A stretch of DNA of 64,000 nt from Acidobacteriota bacterium. GTDB taxonomy: Bacteria > Acidobacteriota > Terriglobia > Terriglobales > Acidobacteriaceae. The notes beneath the pieces are model-generated. The model was given only the letters and a program-made list of their open reading frames with translations. It was not told the origin of the DNA and ran no database searches. The position numbers were made by a program, and so were the translations under genes. Every line of letters begins with the position of its first letter. Positions within the stretch are counted from its first letter, which is position 1. Where the stretch lies: assembly GCA_018268895.1 (NCBI GenBank), contig JAFDVP010000012.1, positions 310,001 through 374,000 on the forward strand, written 5' to 3'. This document shows positions 38,015 through 46,176 of the stretch, in pieces.

Positions 38015-40567
38015 TTACTCTGTCCGAAGCGCCTTGACGGGATCGGTAGAAGCCGCTCGCTGCGCGGGAATGAGTCCAGCGGCGGATGCTGCCAGCGCCA
38101 GCACGGCAACAGCGCCGCCAATGACCACGGCATCGTGTCCGCCAACTCCATAGAGCTGCGACTGCACGAACCGCGCCGAGAGCCAGGCCACTGGAACTCC
38201 GATCGCAAGCCCAATGCCAGCCTGCATCATCGCTTCGCGCAGCACCATGGCCACGACGCTGCCGCGGTTCGCACCAAGGGCCATGCGGACGCCAATCTCC
38301 GGCGTACGCCGCGCCACGGAGTAAGCCGTCACACCGTACAATCCCACCGAAGCCAGCACAAGGGCCAGCAATCCAAACATCAGCGTAAGCTGCGCCAGCA
38401 GCCGCTCCTGATCGAACTGCCCGCGAACCTGTTCGTCGAAGGTCATCAACCGCGTGACGGTCAGATTCGGGTTGATGCTCGCCAGAGTGTGGCGCACCTG
38501 CGCCTCCAAACCATCTACCCTACCCTTGGTCTGAATCATGATCGCGCCGGCGTAGAGCGAGCGCAGGTCATCGTCAGGCTTGGTGTGCGCGACTTGTAAC
38601 AGAGGGCGGAAGTACATCGCACGCACAGGATTGCGGATATCGTTGTACTTCACATCCGAGACCACACCGACGATCTCCCAGTCGCCTGCGCTCTCCATGC
38701 CCGAAACGCCGAAGTGCGCTCCCAGGGGGTTCTCTCCATGAGAAAAGAACTTCTTCACGAACGTCTCGTTGACAACCACAACTGGCGCTGACGTCGCCGT
38801 GTCGTGAATTGTGATTCCCCTGCCGCGCAGAATACGATGGCCGACAATATCGAAGTAGTCCGGCCCCACGCGAAGCCACGAGGCGCCGATTTGGTCTCCA
38901 GCGTGAGGCTCCGGACGCCCCTGCAGAAAGACGCCTTCACCCCAGTTGTTTCCTTCCAGCGGTGTATACAGCGAAAGAGCGACCTTCTCGACACCGGGCA
39001 GCCTGCGCAATTCCTGGTCGATCTGGTCATAGATGCCAGACAACTGCTCCTGTTTCAACCCTGCATTCTCCGGGCTGAAGTGAACGACGGTGCGGTTTTC
39101 CGTGATGACACCAAAGTCCTGGCCCTCAAGCTTCATCAGGCTTTTCGCCATCAATCCTGCGCCGACCAGAAGCACCAGCGAAAGCGCCGCCTGCAGAACG
39201 ACAAGCGAACGTTGCACCCAGCCGGAGCGGTCCTGCGTCGTACGATTCGAGCCGCGCAACGCCTCTGCCGGTTGCGAATGCGACGTAACCCACGCTGGCG
39301 CAACGCCAAACAGGAGTCCCGTCAGCAGCGAGAGCAGAAATGCAAAGCCAAGCACGGGCAGCGACGGATTCGCATCGATCGGCAGATGAGTCGCATGCGG
39401 AAACGCCATCGCCAGCAGCGCCTTCGTGCCGGCAAATGCAACAACAAGTCCGGCGATGCCACCCAGGCACGACAACACGACGCTTTCTGTCAGCATCTGC
39501 CGGATCAGCCGCTTCCGCTGCGCGCCAAGCGCCATGCGGATCGACGTCTCCGCGCGCCGCGCCATGCCGCGCACCAGCACCAGGTTTGCAATGTTCGCGC
39601 AAGCGATCAGCAGCACAAGCCCTGAGACGGCCATCAACAACCGCAGCCCCTTCCCGAACTCCTCCTGCATGTTGGCGATCCCGGCTCCTCCGGGTGTAAG
39701 CACCACATGCGACTTCAGGAGATTCGGCTTCTGGTCTGCCTTCTGATAAGTGTCAATCGTCGCCAGGTAGTTGCGCAGCAATCCGCTCATCTTTGCCTGC
39801 AACTGTCCAACGTCTGTGCCGGGCTTTACCTTGCCCAGCAGATAGAGCCAGTTCGCGCCCCTGTGATGCAGCAGCGACGTCGGATGCGCCGGCCCGAACT
39901 GCGGCTCAAGCACCATCGGAATGTAGAAGTCCGGCGGATTGTCCGTCATGCGGTCGCCATAAAACGACGGTGGTGTGATGCCGAGAATCGTTACCGGATA
40001 GGTATTCAGGATGAAGGTGCTGCCCACAACAGATGGGTCGGCGTTATAGTCGCGCTGCCATGCCTGATAGCTCATCACCACGCCCATCGGCGCGCCGGGC
40101 TTGTCGTCGGAGGGCTGTAGCAATCTGCCGGCATACGGCTTCAGGCCGAATACATCGAAGTAGTTGCCCGTGACCATCTCACCGGCAACAGGCTTCGGCA
40201 GAGCATTGCTGCCACCTCCGCGCGCAGTAAGATTCCCCTTCCAGAACCCGGCCTGCATCGCTGCCAGTTGCTCAAACTCCGGAGTATTGTCGCGAAGATG
40301 CTCGTATAACTCCGACGCGAAGATCGAGTAGTTGTTTTCGCCCGGAACGCCGCCGTTGACGCAGCAATCGCCCCTGTCGCCTACCCGCACCAGCATCTTG
40401 GGATCAGCAACAGGTAGGTTCTTAAGGAGGACAGCGTGCACCAGCGTGAAGATCGCCGCATTGGCCCCGATGCCGAGTGCCAGCGTTATGATCGCTGTCA
40501 ATGTAAAGCCGGGGGCCTTACGCAACTGTCGAAGCGCAAACTTGATGTCCTGGGCCAATCGGTTCAC
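38015..40567 (-). CDS. FtsX-like ABC permease of the ADOP type
   Basis: 850 residues from GTG with a GGGGG ribosome site. The opening KFALRQLRKAPGFTLTAI and IITLALGIGANAAIFTLVHAVLL is the signature of the acidobacterial duplicated permeases (ADOP). It consists of two MacB-like halves, each with a periplasmic domain and FtsX transmembrane helices: one helix near residue 20, helices near 325-420, and a final set near 725-840. The last helices end in AAGLIPAQRAASTDPVKALR, as usual. Such permeases do mechanotransmission in export of peptides or lipophilic molecules rather than classic import. The substrate is unknown. Confidence 0.92.
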   Translation of the reverse strand: MNRLAQDIKFALRQLRKAPGFTLTAIITLALGIGANAAIFTLVHAVLLKNLPVADPKMLVRVGDRGDCCVNGGVPGENNYSIFASELYEHLRDNTPEFEQLAAMQAGFWKGNLTARGGGSNALPKPVAGEMVTGNYFDVFGLKPYAGRLLQPSDDKPGAPMGVVMSYQAWQRDYNADPSVVGSTFILNTYPVTILGITPPSFYGDRMTDNPPDFYIPMVLEPQFGPAHPTSLLHHRGANWLYLLGKVKPGTDVGQLQAKMSGLLRNYLATIDTYQKADQKPNLLKSHVVLTPGGAGIANMQEEFGKGLRLLMAVSGLVLLIACANIANLVLVRGMARRAETSIRMALGAQRKRLIRQMLTESVVLSCLGGIAGLVVAFAGTKALLAMAFPHATHLPIDANPSLPVLGFAFLLSLLTGLLFGVAPAWVTSHSQPAEALRGSNRTTQDRSGWVQRSLVVLQAALSLVLLVGAGLMAKSLMKLEGQDFGVITENRTVVHFSPENAGLKQEQLSGIYDQIDQELRRLPGVEKVALSLYTPLEGNNWGEGVFLQGRPEPHAGDQIGASWLRVGPDYFDIVGHRILRGRGITIHDTATSAPVVVVNETFVKKFFSHGENPLGAHFGVSGMESAGDWEIVGVVSDVKYNDIRNPVRAMYFRPLLQVAHTKPDDDLRSLYAGAIMIQTKGRVDGLEAQVRHTLASINPNLTVTRLMTFDEQVRGQFDQERLLAQLTLMFGLLALVLASVGLYGVTAYSVARRTPEIGVRMALGANRGSVVAMVLREAMMQAGIGLAIGVPVAWLSARFVQSQLYGVGGHDAVVIGGAVAVLALAASAAGLIPAQRAASTDPVKALRTE

Positions 40568-40591
40568 TGCATACCCCCTTCGACTGTTTCC

Positions 40592-40975
40592 TTACGCTGC
40601 GGTCCGCGTCTTCACTGGCAACATCGCAGTCGCCGCTGCCGGTCTCGGGACTTCAAACAGCGACTGAAGGCCCGCTACCGGAACCGAAAGCTCGACGTTG
40701 TACTCGCGCAGACCGACGATCACGGTGAAGCCGGGAACCTTGTCCGGGCAATGGATACGCGCGCGCATCCGAGAAAACGGATCGGCAGCTTCAACTTCGT
40801 TCGCCATCCGTCCAACGCTATGGTTCGTAATCAGGCGGAGATCTTCTCCGTCTGCCTCGTAAAAGATCGCTGCATGAACGCCGATGCCAAGCACAATCGC
40901 CACCAGTAAAGCCGCGCCCGCGCCCGGCGTCTCCCGGAAAAGCTGTCTCAGTCCTTCAACCGCAACACGCATCAT
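40592..40975 (-). CDS. Short membrane protein resembling the ADOP N-terminus
   Basis: 127 residues, starting 2 bases after the stop of the upstream ATPase and ending 24 bases before the permease, so it is an integral operon member. Residues 8-40 (GLRQLFRETPGAGAALLV, then VLGIGVHAAIF) align by eye with the first helix of the neighbouring ADOP permease (ALRQLRKAPGFTLTAI, LALGIGANAAIF). After that helix it diverges into a soluble domain of about 85 residues without recognisable motif. It may be a decayed permease or a dedicated accessory subunit. The tight gene spacing favours the second reading. Confidence 0.7.
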   Translation of the reverse strand: MMRVAVEGLRQLFRETPGAGAALLVAIVLGIGVHAAIFYEADGEDLRLITNHSVGRMANEVEAADPFSRMRARIHCPDKVPGFTVIVGLREYNVELSVPVAGLQSLFEVPRPAAATAMLPVKTRTAA

Positions 40976-40977
40976 AA

Positions 40978-41688
40978 CTACACCTCCGCCAGCAACTGGC
41001 TAAGTTCCCCTTCCGCCACAACCTTGCCATCGAACAGATGAATCTGCCGCTCTGCGTGCGCGGCAAAGCGAGGATCGTGCGTCACCATGCAGATCGTCGC
41101 TCCCTCGTCGTGCAACTCCTTCAGCAGCTTCATAACAGCCTCACCATTTTTTGAATCGAGGTTTCCCGTAGGCTCGTCCGCCAGCAGGATTGAGGGCGAC
41201 CCAGCCAGCGCGCGAGCAACGGCGACGCGCTGCTGCTGACCTCCGGAGAGCTGCGCCGGATAGTGACGCATGCGGTGGGCCATGTTCACGCGCTCCAGCG
41301 ATTCCTGCACGCGCTTCTTGCGCTCGGCCGCGGGCATACCCGTGCGATAGGTCAAAGGCAACTCGACATTCTCCGCGACACTCAGATCGCCGATCAGGTT
41401 GAAGCTCTGAAAGATGAACCCTATCTCCTGGTTGCGAATCCGCGAACGGTCGGCAAAGTCGAGGTTGGCAACCTCCTTGCCGTTCAGTTGATAGCGACCG
41501 CTTGTCGGCGTATCGAGCAGCCCGATAATCGATAGCAGGGTGGACTTGCCACAGCCTGAAGGCCCCGACATCGCCACATATTCGCCGCGCGCAATCTGCA
41601 TGTGCACGCCAGAGAGCGCGTGCGTCTCGATCTCATCGGTATAAAACACCTTCGTCAACTGCTCGATCTCGATAATCGTGTCTGCCAT
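40978..41688 (-). CDS. ABC transporter ATP-binding protein (MacB/LolD type), first ATPase
   Basis: 236 residues from the ATG at 41688, which has AAGGAGCGGG upstream; the longer frame to 41745 would overlap the adaptor gene. Walker A GPSGCGKST, signature LSGGQQQRVAVARAL, Walker B ILLADEPTGNL and H-loop VTHDPRFAAHAE are all intact. The family energises MacB/LolCE-type permeases. It follows the adaptor gene after 23 bases and belongs with the periplasmic adaptor, ADOP permease and TolC channel to one tripartite system. Confidence 0.93.
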   Translation of the reverse strand: MADTIIEIEQLTKVFYTDEIETHALSGVHMQIARGEYVAMSGPSGCGKSTLLSIIGLLDTPTSGRYQLNGKEVANLDFADRSRIRNQEIGFIFQSFNLIGDLSVAENVELPLTYRTGMPAAERKKRVQESLERVNMAHRMRHYPAQLSGGQQQRVAVARALAGSPSILLADEPTGNLDSKNGEAVMKLLKELHDEGATICMVTHDPRFAAHAERQIHLFDGKVVAEGELSQLLAEV

Positions 41689-41711
41689 CTGCCCGCTCCT
41701 TGTCTTTCTGC

Positions 41712-42971
41712 CTACTCGAGGCGAATTCTGTCTGTGTTGTCCCAACGGCTCATGTCCGAAAGAATGACCGTATCGCCAGCCTGCAAACCTTCGATCACCT
41801 GAATGGCATTGACCGAAGCCTTGCCGACCTTGACCGGAACTCGTACAGCTCCCTTGCCATCTGCGCTCAACTTGAACAGGCTGATCGTGCTGTTCTCGTT
41901 GCCGAACGCCGGCCTGCCTACGTACAGCACGTTCTGCAGGCGGTCCAGGTCAATCTCTCCATCTACGCTTAGATCGGGCCGCGCCCCTTGCGGCAGCGCG
42001 CCTGACAGTTCTACGTCGACGGTGACGGTTCCGTTCACTACCGCGGGATCAATTCGCATCACTTTGCCTTCGATCACACCGTTATGCGTGTCGATCTCCG
42101 ACGGCTGGCCAATCTGGATGTCCCGGGCCTGAGTCTCTGCAATCTTCAGACTGGCCTTCAACTGGTCGGGCTGCACCACCTTCGCCAGCGTCGTCCCAGG
42201 AGCGACGTGCTCTCCCACCTGGTGTGGCAGATCGACGAGAACGCCGCTGATCCCGGCCTTCACGCTCAGGGCGTCCTGCTGCTTCTGTTTCAGTGCCAGC
42301 AGAGCTTGCGCCTGCTCCACCTTGGTCTGCTGCACGGCAACCTGTGTCTCAATTGCTTTTTCGTTCACAACCAGCCGTTGCTTCTCAAGATTGTCGCGCG
42401 TCGTCAGCTCATCGGCCTTGCCCTTGGACGCGTTGTACGTAAGACCACTGATTACTCCCAGGTCAAAGAGCGACTTGTCGGTCTGCGCCTGCAACTTCGC
42501 CTGGTTGTAGTCCGCTGTGACCGTCGCCGCGCCCGCCCGCTGCGTCATCAGGTCGCTCTGCAGCTTGGCCTTGACGTTCATCAAATCTGTCTGCGCAGCT
42601 TTCAATTGCAACTGCGCGTCCAGCAACTCCTGCTGGACCGTCGGATCGACAAGATCCATCAATACCGTATTCGGCTCAACCTTCGCCCCAGGCAAGACAC
42701 GGATGCGAACGACAGTCGCTTCCGTCTCGGCCGGAATCAACCGGATGCGGTCTTCACGCGGCACAAGAGAGCCGGGCCCGCGTACCTGGCGCAACAGCGG
42801 TCCTTGCTTTACCGTGTCGGTCCAAACCGTGGCGCGATCCACAGTAGGCGCAGCCGGCTTCAGGCGGGAGACAAAGAACGCAGCAGCCGCAAGAACGACG
42901 AGAGCAACTGCTCCGGCGATCCATTGCTGCCGCTGCTTCTTCTTCTTAATGTCTGGTCGTTGAATATCCAT
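41712..42971 (-). CDS. HlyD/MacA-type periplasmic adaptor
   Basis: 419 residues. A short cytoplasmic, lysine-rich start (RPDIKKKKQRQQ) is followed by one membrane helix (AVALVVLAAAAFFVSRL). Then come a beta-barrel/lipoyl half, a long coiled-coil hairpin (about residues 110-230), the second lipoyl half (GISGVLVDLPHQVGEHVAPGT) and a membrane-proximal domain. Such adaptors link an inner-membrane transporter to a TolC channel. It is the first gene of the eight-gene minus-strand operon ending with the two-component system. The start codon has no Shine-Dalgarno, and a -24/-12 promoter candidate lies only about 16 bases before it. Confidence 0.9.
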   Translation of the reverse strand: MDIQRPDIKKKKQRQQWIAGAVALVVLAAAAFFVSRLKPAAPTVDRATVWTDTVKQGPLLRQVRGPGSLVPREDRIRLIPAETEATVVRIRVLPGAKVEPNTVLMDLVDPTVQQELLDAQLQLKAAQTDLMNVKAKLQSDLMTQRAGAATVTADYNQAKLQAQTDKSLFDLGVISGLTYNASKGKADELTTRDNLEKQRLVVNEKAIETQVAVQQTKVEQAQALLALKQKQQDALSVKAGISGVLVDLPHQVGEHVAPGTTLAKVVQPDQLKASLKIAETQARDIQIGQPSEIDTHNGVIEGKVMRIDPAVVNGTVTVDVELSGALPQGARPDLSVDGEIDLDRLQNVLYVGRPAFGNENSTISLFKLSADGKGAVRVPVKVGKASVNAIQVIEGLQAGDTVILSDMSRWDNTDRIRLE

Positions 42972-42983
42972 TGCGCTCTATAT

Positions 42984-43003
42984 CAAAGCACTCAGGAAGC
43001 CAA
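42984..43003 (-). promoter_or_regulatory. Candidate sigma-54 (-24/-12) promoter of the transporter operon
   Basis: On the minus strand TTGGCTTCCTGAGTGCTT has the essential GG and GC exactly 10 bases apart and the flanking TTGGC and TGCT of the consensus. Transcription would start about 5 bases before the ATG, leaving almost no leader; this is unusual and lowers confidence. The operon encodes its own sigma-54 activator. Confidence 0.5.
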
Positions 43004-43044
43004 ATCAATCCACCTGTTATCAATAACTTGGAGCTGGCGATCCC

Positions 43045-43089
43045 GTGGAAACTGTCCACGCACAAGAAAGGCTGTCCATTATCGGACAG
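43045..43089. promoter_or_regulatory. Two palindromes upstream of the transporter operon (candidate activator sites)
   Basis: CTGTCC-N6-GGACAG (43072-43089) is a perfect inverted repeat. CGTGGA-N5-TCCACG (43044-43060) is a second one sharing the GGACAG half on the minus strand. They lie roughly 70 to 110 bases upstream of the expected start, where NtrC-type activators bind. An alternative for the first is a terminator of the isomerase gene, since it forms a 7-pair stem followed by CTTTCTT on the minus strand. Confidence 0.5.
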
Positions 43090-43111
43090 CACGGGAGCAG
43101 AGAACCTGCGA

Positions 43112-44527
43112 CTACGAGTGACGTGACATCGGCCAGCCGAGATAGTTCTTTGCCGCTTCTTCAACCGCACCCGCACAATGCGAGAAGTTTGCAGCAACGT
43201 GATGCTCGAAGCCGTTCTCGCAGATGTACCGCAGCAGCTTCTGCATGTTCGGAATCTCGACCACCCCCGCCCCACCAAAGGTCTCCAGCGCATCGTCGGT
43301 GAAGTAGCCTTCGCCGACGTAGCCTCGAATTGTTCCGGTAAAGTCGTCGGTCGAAAAACGAGTGAAGGTCATCGCGCCCGCCTTCACCTTGCCGTCGAGA
43401 GTACCGTAGGTCTGCTCCTTACCGACGGTGCCGGCGATGATCTGCTGGAAGTCCATCTTCACGCCACCCTCGCGGAAGAAGTGCTTCGGCAGGTTCGAGC
43501 AGTGGAAGCAGACGGCCTTATTTGGATTGCCGCCGTAGTTGTTGTTCCAGTCCAGCAGCGCCGAGGGCGTCTCGCTGGCCAGCGTAAGAGCGTGCATCGA
43601 GACCGTTCCCATCGTGTCCACCTCGCAGGCGCTGGGCAGCAGCTTCTCGCTCATCATGCTCATCACCGTGCATGGCACAACACCAAAGAACTCTTCCATT
43701 GAGGTCCAGCACTGCACCGAGGTCACGTCGAGATCGTTCGACTTCATCCAGCCATCGATGACGACTCCAAGTTTGGACATCTTAATTAAAGCTGCTTCAG
43801 GCGTGTTGTTGAGCGGGAGGTAGCTCTTGATTGCTTTGAGTTTCTCCTGAACGGCTGCATCGGAGTCCGGTAGCTTCGCAATGCGGCCGAAGACTTCACT
43901 CAAGTCCAGCGTGTCCACGGTAATTCCACTGTTTTCGAGCAGTTTCTCCGAGTAACGAACCGTATTGAATGCCGCCGGGCGAGCGCCGATAGCGCCGATG
44001 CGCAGGTTACGGAAACCGCGAACGATGCGGCAGGTCGCCGCAAACGACTGCAAATCCTTCTCGAACTCGGGCGACGAGGGAGCCTCGGTGTGCAGTGTGG
44101 TCAGTGTGAACTTAACGCCGTACTGCCGCAGGTTGTTGCAGATCGACATTTTGCCGCAGAAGCTGTCACGGCGGAAGGCGATGCTCATCTTGCCCGCGTC
44201 GTCAGGTGTCGCCTGGATCAGCACAGGCACGCGCAGATCCGCCAGGCGGATGGCGTCAGCGAGGCCACGCTCTTCGCCGAAGTTGGGCAGCGTGATGATG
44301 ATGCCGTCGATCTCCGCTGCATGTTTCTTAAAGAGCGCCGCACAGGTCTTTGCCTCTTCGTAAGTCTCAACGGCGCCGAAGGCCGTCTGCTCCGGCGACG
44401 TGACGATGACCTTGTGCCCCTGCTTCTCGATCGCGGCCACCATCTCTGTACGCCCGGTTGCAGCCAGGTGGCTGGGAAAAAAGCCGCGGTTGCCAACGAT
44501 CAATCCAAAAGTCATCTGACGTGCCAT
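43112..44527 (-). CDS. L-fucose/L-arabinose isomerase-family protein
   Basis: A 471-residue ketol-isomerase of the fucose/arabinose isomerase fold. Supporting blocks are GLIVGNRGFFP near the start, IDGIIITLPNFGEE, RGFRNLRIGAIGARPAAFNTVRYSE, VQCWTSMEEFFGVVPC and a C-terminal HHVAANFSHCAG with likely metal-binding histidines. The enzyme interconverts an aldose and its ketose; the substrate cannot be fixed from sequence. It lies 65 bases after the xylulokinase gene in a ROK-controlled operon, so its product may be a pentulose accepted by that kinase. A canonical D-xylose isomerase (XylA) is not present here. Confidence 0.82.
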   Translation of the reverse strand: MARQMTFGLIVGNRGFFPSHLAATGRTEMVAAIEKQGHKVIVTSPEQTAFGAVETYEEAKTCAALFKKHAAEIDGIIITLPNFGEERGLADAIRLADLRVPVLIQATPDDAGKMSIAFRRDSFCGKMSICNNLRQYGVKFTLTTLHTEAPSSPEFEKDLQSFAATCRIVRGFRNLRIGAIGARPAAFNTVRYSEKLLENSGITVDTLDLSEVFGRIAKLPDSDAAVQEKLKAIKSYLPLNNTPEAALIKMSKLGVVIDGWMKSNDLDVTSVQCWTSMEEFFGVVPCTVMSMMSEKLLPSACEVDTMGTVSMHALTLASETPSALLDWNNNYGGNPNKAVCFHCSNLPKHFFREGGVKMDFQQIIAGTVGKEQTYGTLDGKVKAGAMTFTRFSTDDFTGTIRGYVGEGYFTDDALETFGGAGVVEIPNMQKLLRYICENGFEHHVAANFSHCAGAVEEAAKNYLGWPMSRHS

Positions 44528-44592
44528 GTGTTTATCGAAACCTCAAAAGTAGCTCGCTAAAAACTCAACCCCCGACCTTATCTGCGCAACGG

Positions 44593-46077
44593 TTAAGTTC
44601 GCAGATAAAGCTCACGAAGGCGGAGACGATACAACTCCATCGCCGCCTGATACTGCTGATACCTGTCCGCCTGCGGCCTTACCGACCGCGATGGATCAAC
44701 CTTAACGATACGTTGCGCAAGCTCCTCATAGCTTGCGCAACGTCCGCTTTGGACGCCGTCGACGTAGATCGCCTGAATGGCAGCCCCCAGGCTCCCAGCC
44801 TCCTCTTCAAGGGGAACCTCAATCTGTGCTTTAGTAGCATCGGCCAGCAACTGACGCCATGCCCTGGAGCGCGATCCTCCGCCGATGACGTGAATCACTT
44901 CGGCCTTTCTACCCTCAAGAATCAGATCGAGCCCGGCAAGCACCCCGAAGCTCACTCCTTCGATCACGGCGCGAATCAGGTTGTCGGTCGTGAAGTTATT
45001 CGCCGAAACTCCCAGCAACGAGCCTCGGGCTTCGGGGAGATCAGGCGTTCGCTCGCCATGAAGGAACGGAATAAAGGTAAGCCCTCCTGCCCCAGGCTCC
45101 GTACCGGCAAGTGCAGGTTCAATGTCGGCCACCGTGTGGCCAAGCACTTGCAGCGTCTGCGTAACTACATTCGTAGCGTTCATCGTGCAGACCAGAGGCA
45201 GCCACCCCCCCGACGACGCACAAAACGGAGCAACACTGCCACTGCGATCCTTCGACGCTGACGACGTATGAGTATAGACGGTGGACGAGGTCCCAAGACT
45301 CAGCGTTACAACACCGTCGCGCACATTGCCGGTGCCGATTGCGCCCATCATGTTGTCGCCGCCCCCCGGCGCAACAATACATGTGACCGGAAGATTGAGT
45401 TCAGCCGCCACCTCAGACCGCAGCGGACCCACAATTTCGTCAGGGCCGATCAGACGAGGCAGAGCCGCAAAAAGTTGTCCTGAGCCTCCGTCGATCGCGT
45501 CCAGCACGTCCTTTGCCCAGGCTCGGGTGCGCGGATCGAAGAAAGCCGTACCCGAGGCGTCGCCATATTCGGCCCGCATCTGTCCTGTCAGCCAGAAGTT
45601 CAGATACTCATGGGGCAGAAGGATATGTCGAATACGCGCAAAGTTCTCAGGTTCAGACTGCTTTAGCCACAGGAGCTTCGACACGGTGTAACCGGTCAGG
45701 GGAAGGATGCCGAAGCGTTCCATACAGGCCTCAGCTCCTCCAAGAATCTCGACAAGCTCGGCATTCTGTCGCGCCGTCTCGGTATCGTTCCACAGCTTCG
45801 CGGGGCGGATCACCTTTTGGTCCTTGTCCAGAATGACAAGTCCATGCTGCTGGCCTGAGATACCTATGGCGCGAACGTCGTTGCGTCTCGCGGCGGCGAG
45901 AGCCTGCCCAACGGACGAGCGAAGGGCATCCACCCACCATTGGGGGTCCTGTTCGCGTGCCCCCGTCTCCCGCTCGACCAGAGCATGCGGGGCATAACCG
46001 CGACCGAGAGCTGTACCCTCTTCATCGATCAAGAGGGCCTTGGTTCCCTGCGTCCCGCAATCAACTCCCAGATACAT
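44593..46077 (-). CDS. xylB: Xylulokinase (FGGY family)
   Basis: 494 residues from the ATG at 46077; the frame is open 13 codons further, but the conserved start YLGVDCGTQGTKALLID begins here. FGGY kinase marks are the phosphate-binding DCGTQGTK, the sugar-site ISGQQHGLVILD and LWNDTET, APGGGDNMMGAIGTG, and VIHVIGGGSRSRAWRQLLAD in the second domain. The length equals that of typical XylB. It would phosphorylate D-xylulose or a related ketose at O5. A NagC/Mlc-like operator lies 42-63 bases upstream. Confidence 0.9.
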   Translation of the reverse strand: MYLGVDCGTQGTKALLIDEEGTALGRGYAPHALVERETGAREQDPQWWVDALRSSVGQALAAARRNDVRAIGISGQQHGLVILDKDQKVIRPAKLWNDTETARQNAELVEILGGAEACMERFGILPLTGYTVSKLLWLKQSEPENFARIRHILLPHEYLNFWLTGQMRAEYGDASGTAFFDPRTRAWAKDVLDAIDGGSGQLFAALPRLIGPDEIVGPLRSEVAAELNLPVTCIVAPGGGDNMMGAIGTGNVRDGVVTLSLGTSSTVYTHTSSASKDRSGSVAPFCASSGGWLPLVCTMNATNVVTQTLQVLGHTVADIEPALAGTEPGAGGLTFIPFLHGERTPDLPEARGSLLGVSANNFTTDNLIRAVIEGVSFGVLAGLDLILEGRKAEVIHVIGGGSRSRAWRQLLADATKAQIEVPLEEEAGSLGAAIQAIYVDGVQSGRCASYEELAQRIVKVDPSRSVRPQADRYQQYQAAMELYRLRLRELYLRT

Positions 46078-46118
46078 TCTTCGCGATCCCGCCTCGTCTG
46101 CTGGAAAAGCATACACAA

Positions 46119-46140
46119 TTATTTTCTGTATGCAAAATAA
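46119..46140. promoter_or_regulatory. Candidate ROK repressor operator
   Basis: TTATTTT-N8-AAAATAA, a perfect inverted repeat between the ROK regulator and xylB. The arms and spacing resemble the operators bound by the ROK repressors NagC and Mlc (TTATTT...AAATAA core). It stands out as an AT-rich island in a GC-rich region. Confidence 0.6.
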
Positions 46141-46176
46141 ATATCGATCTTCACGTTTGTCAATGGACGAATCGGG

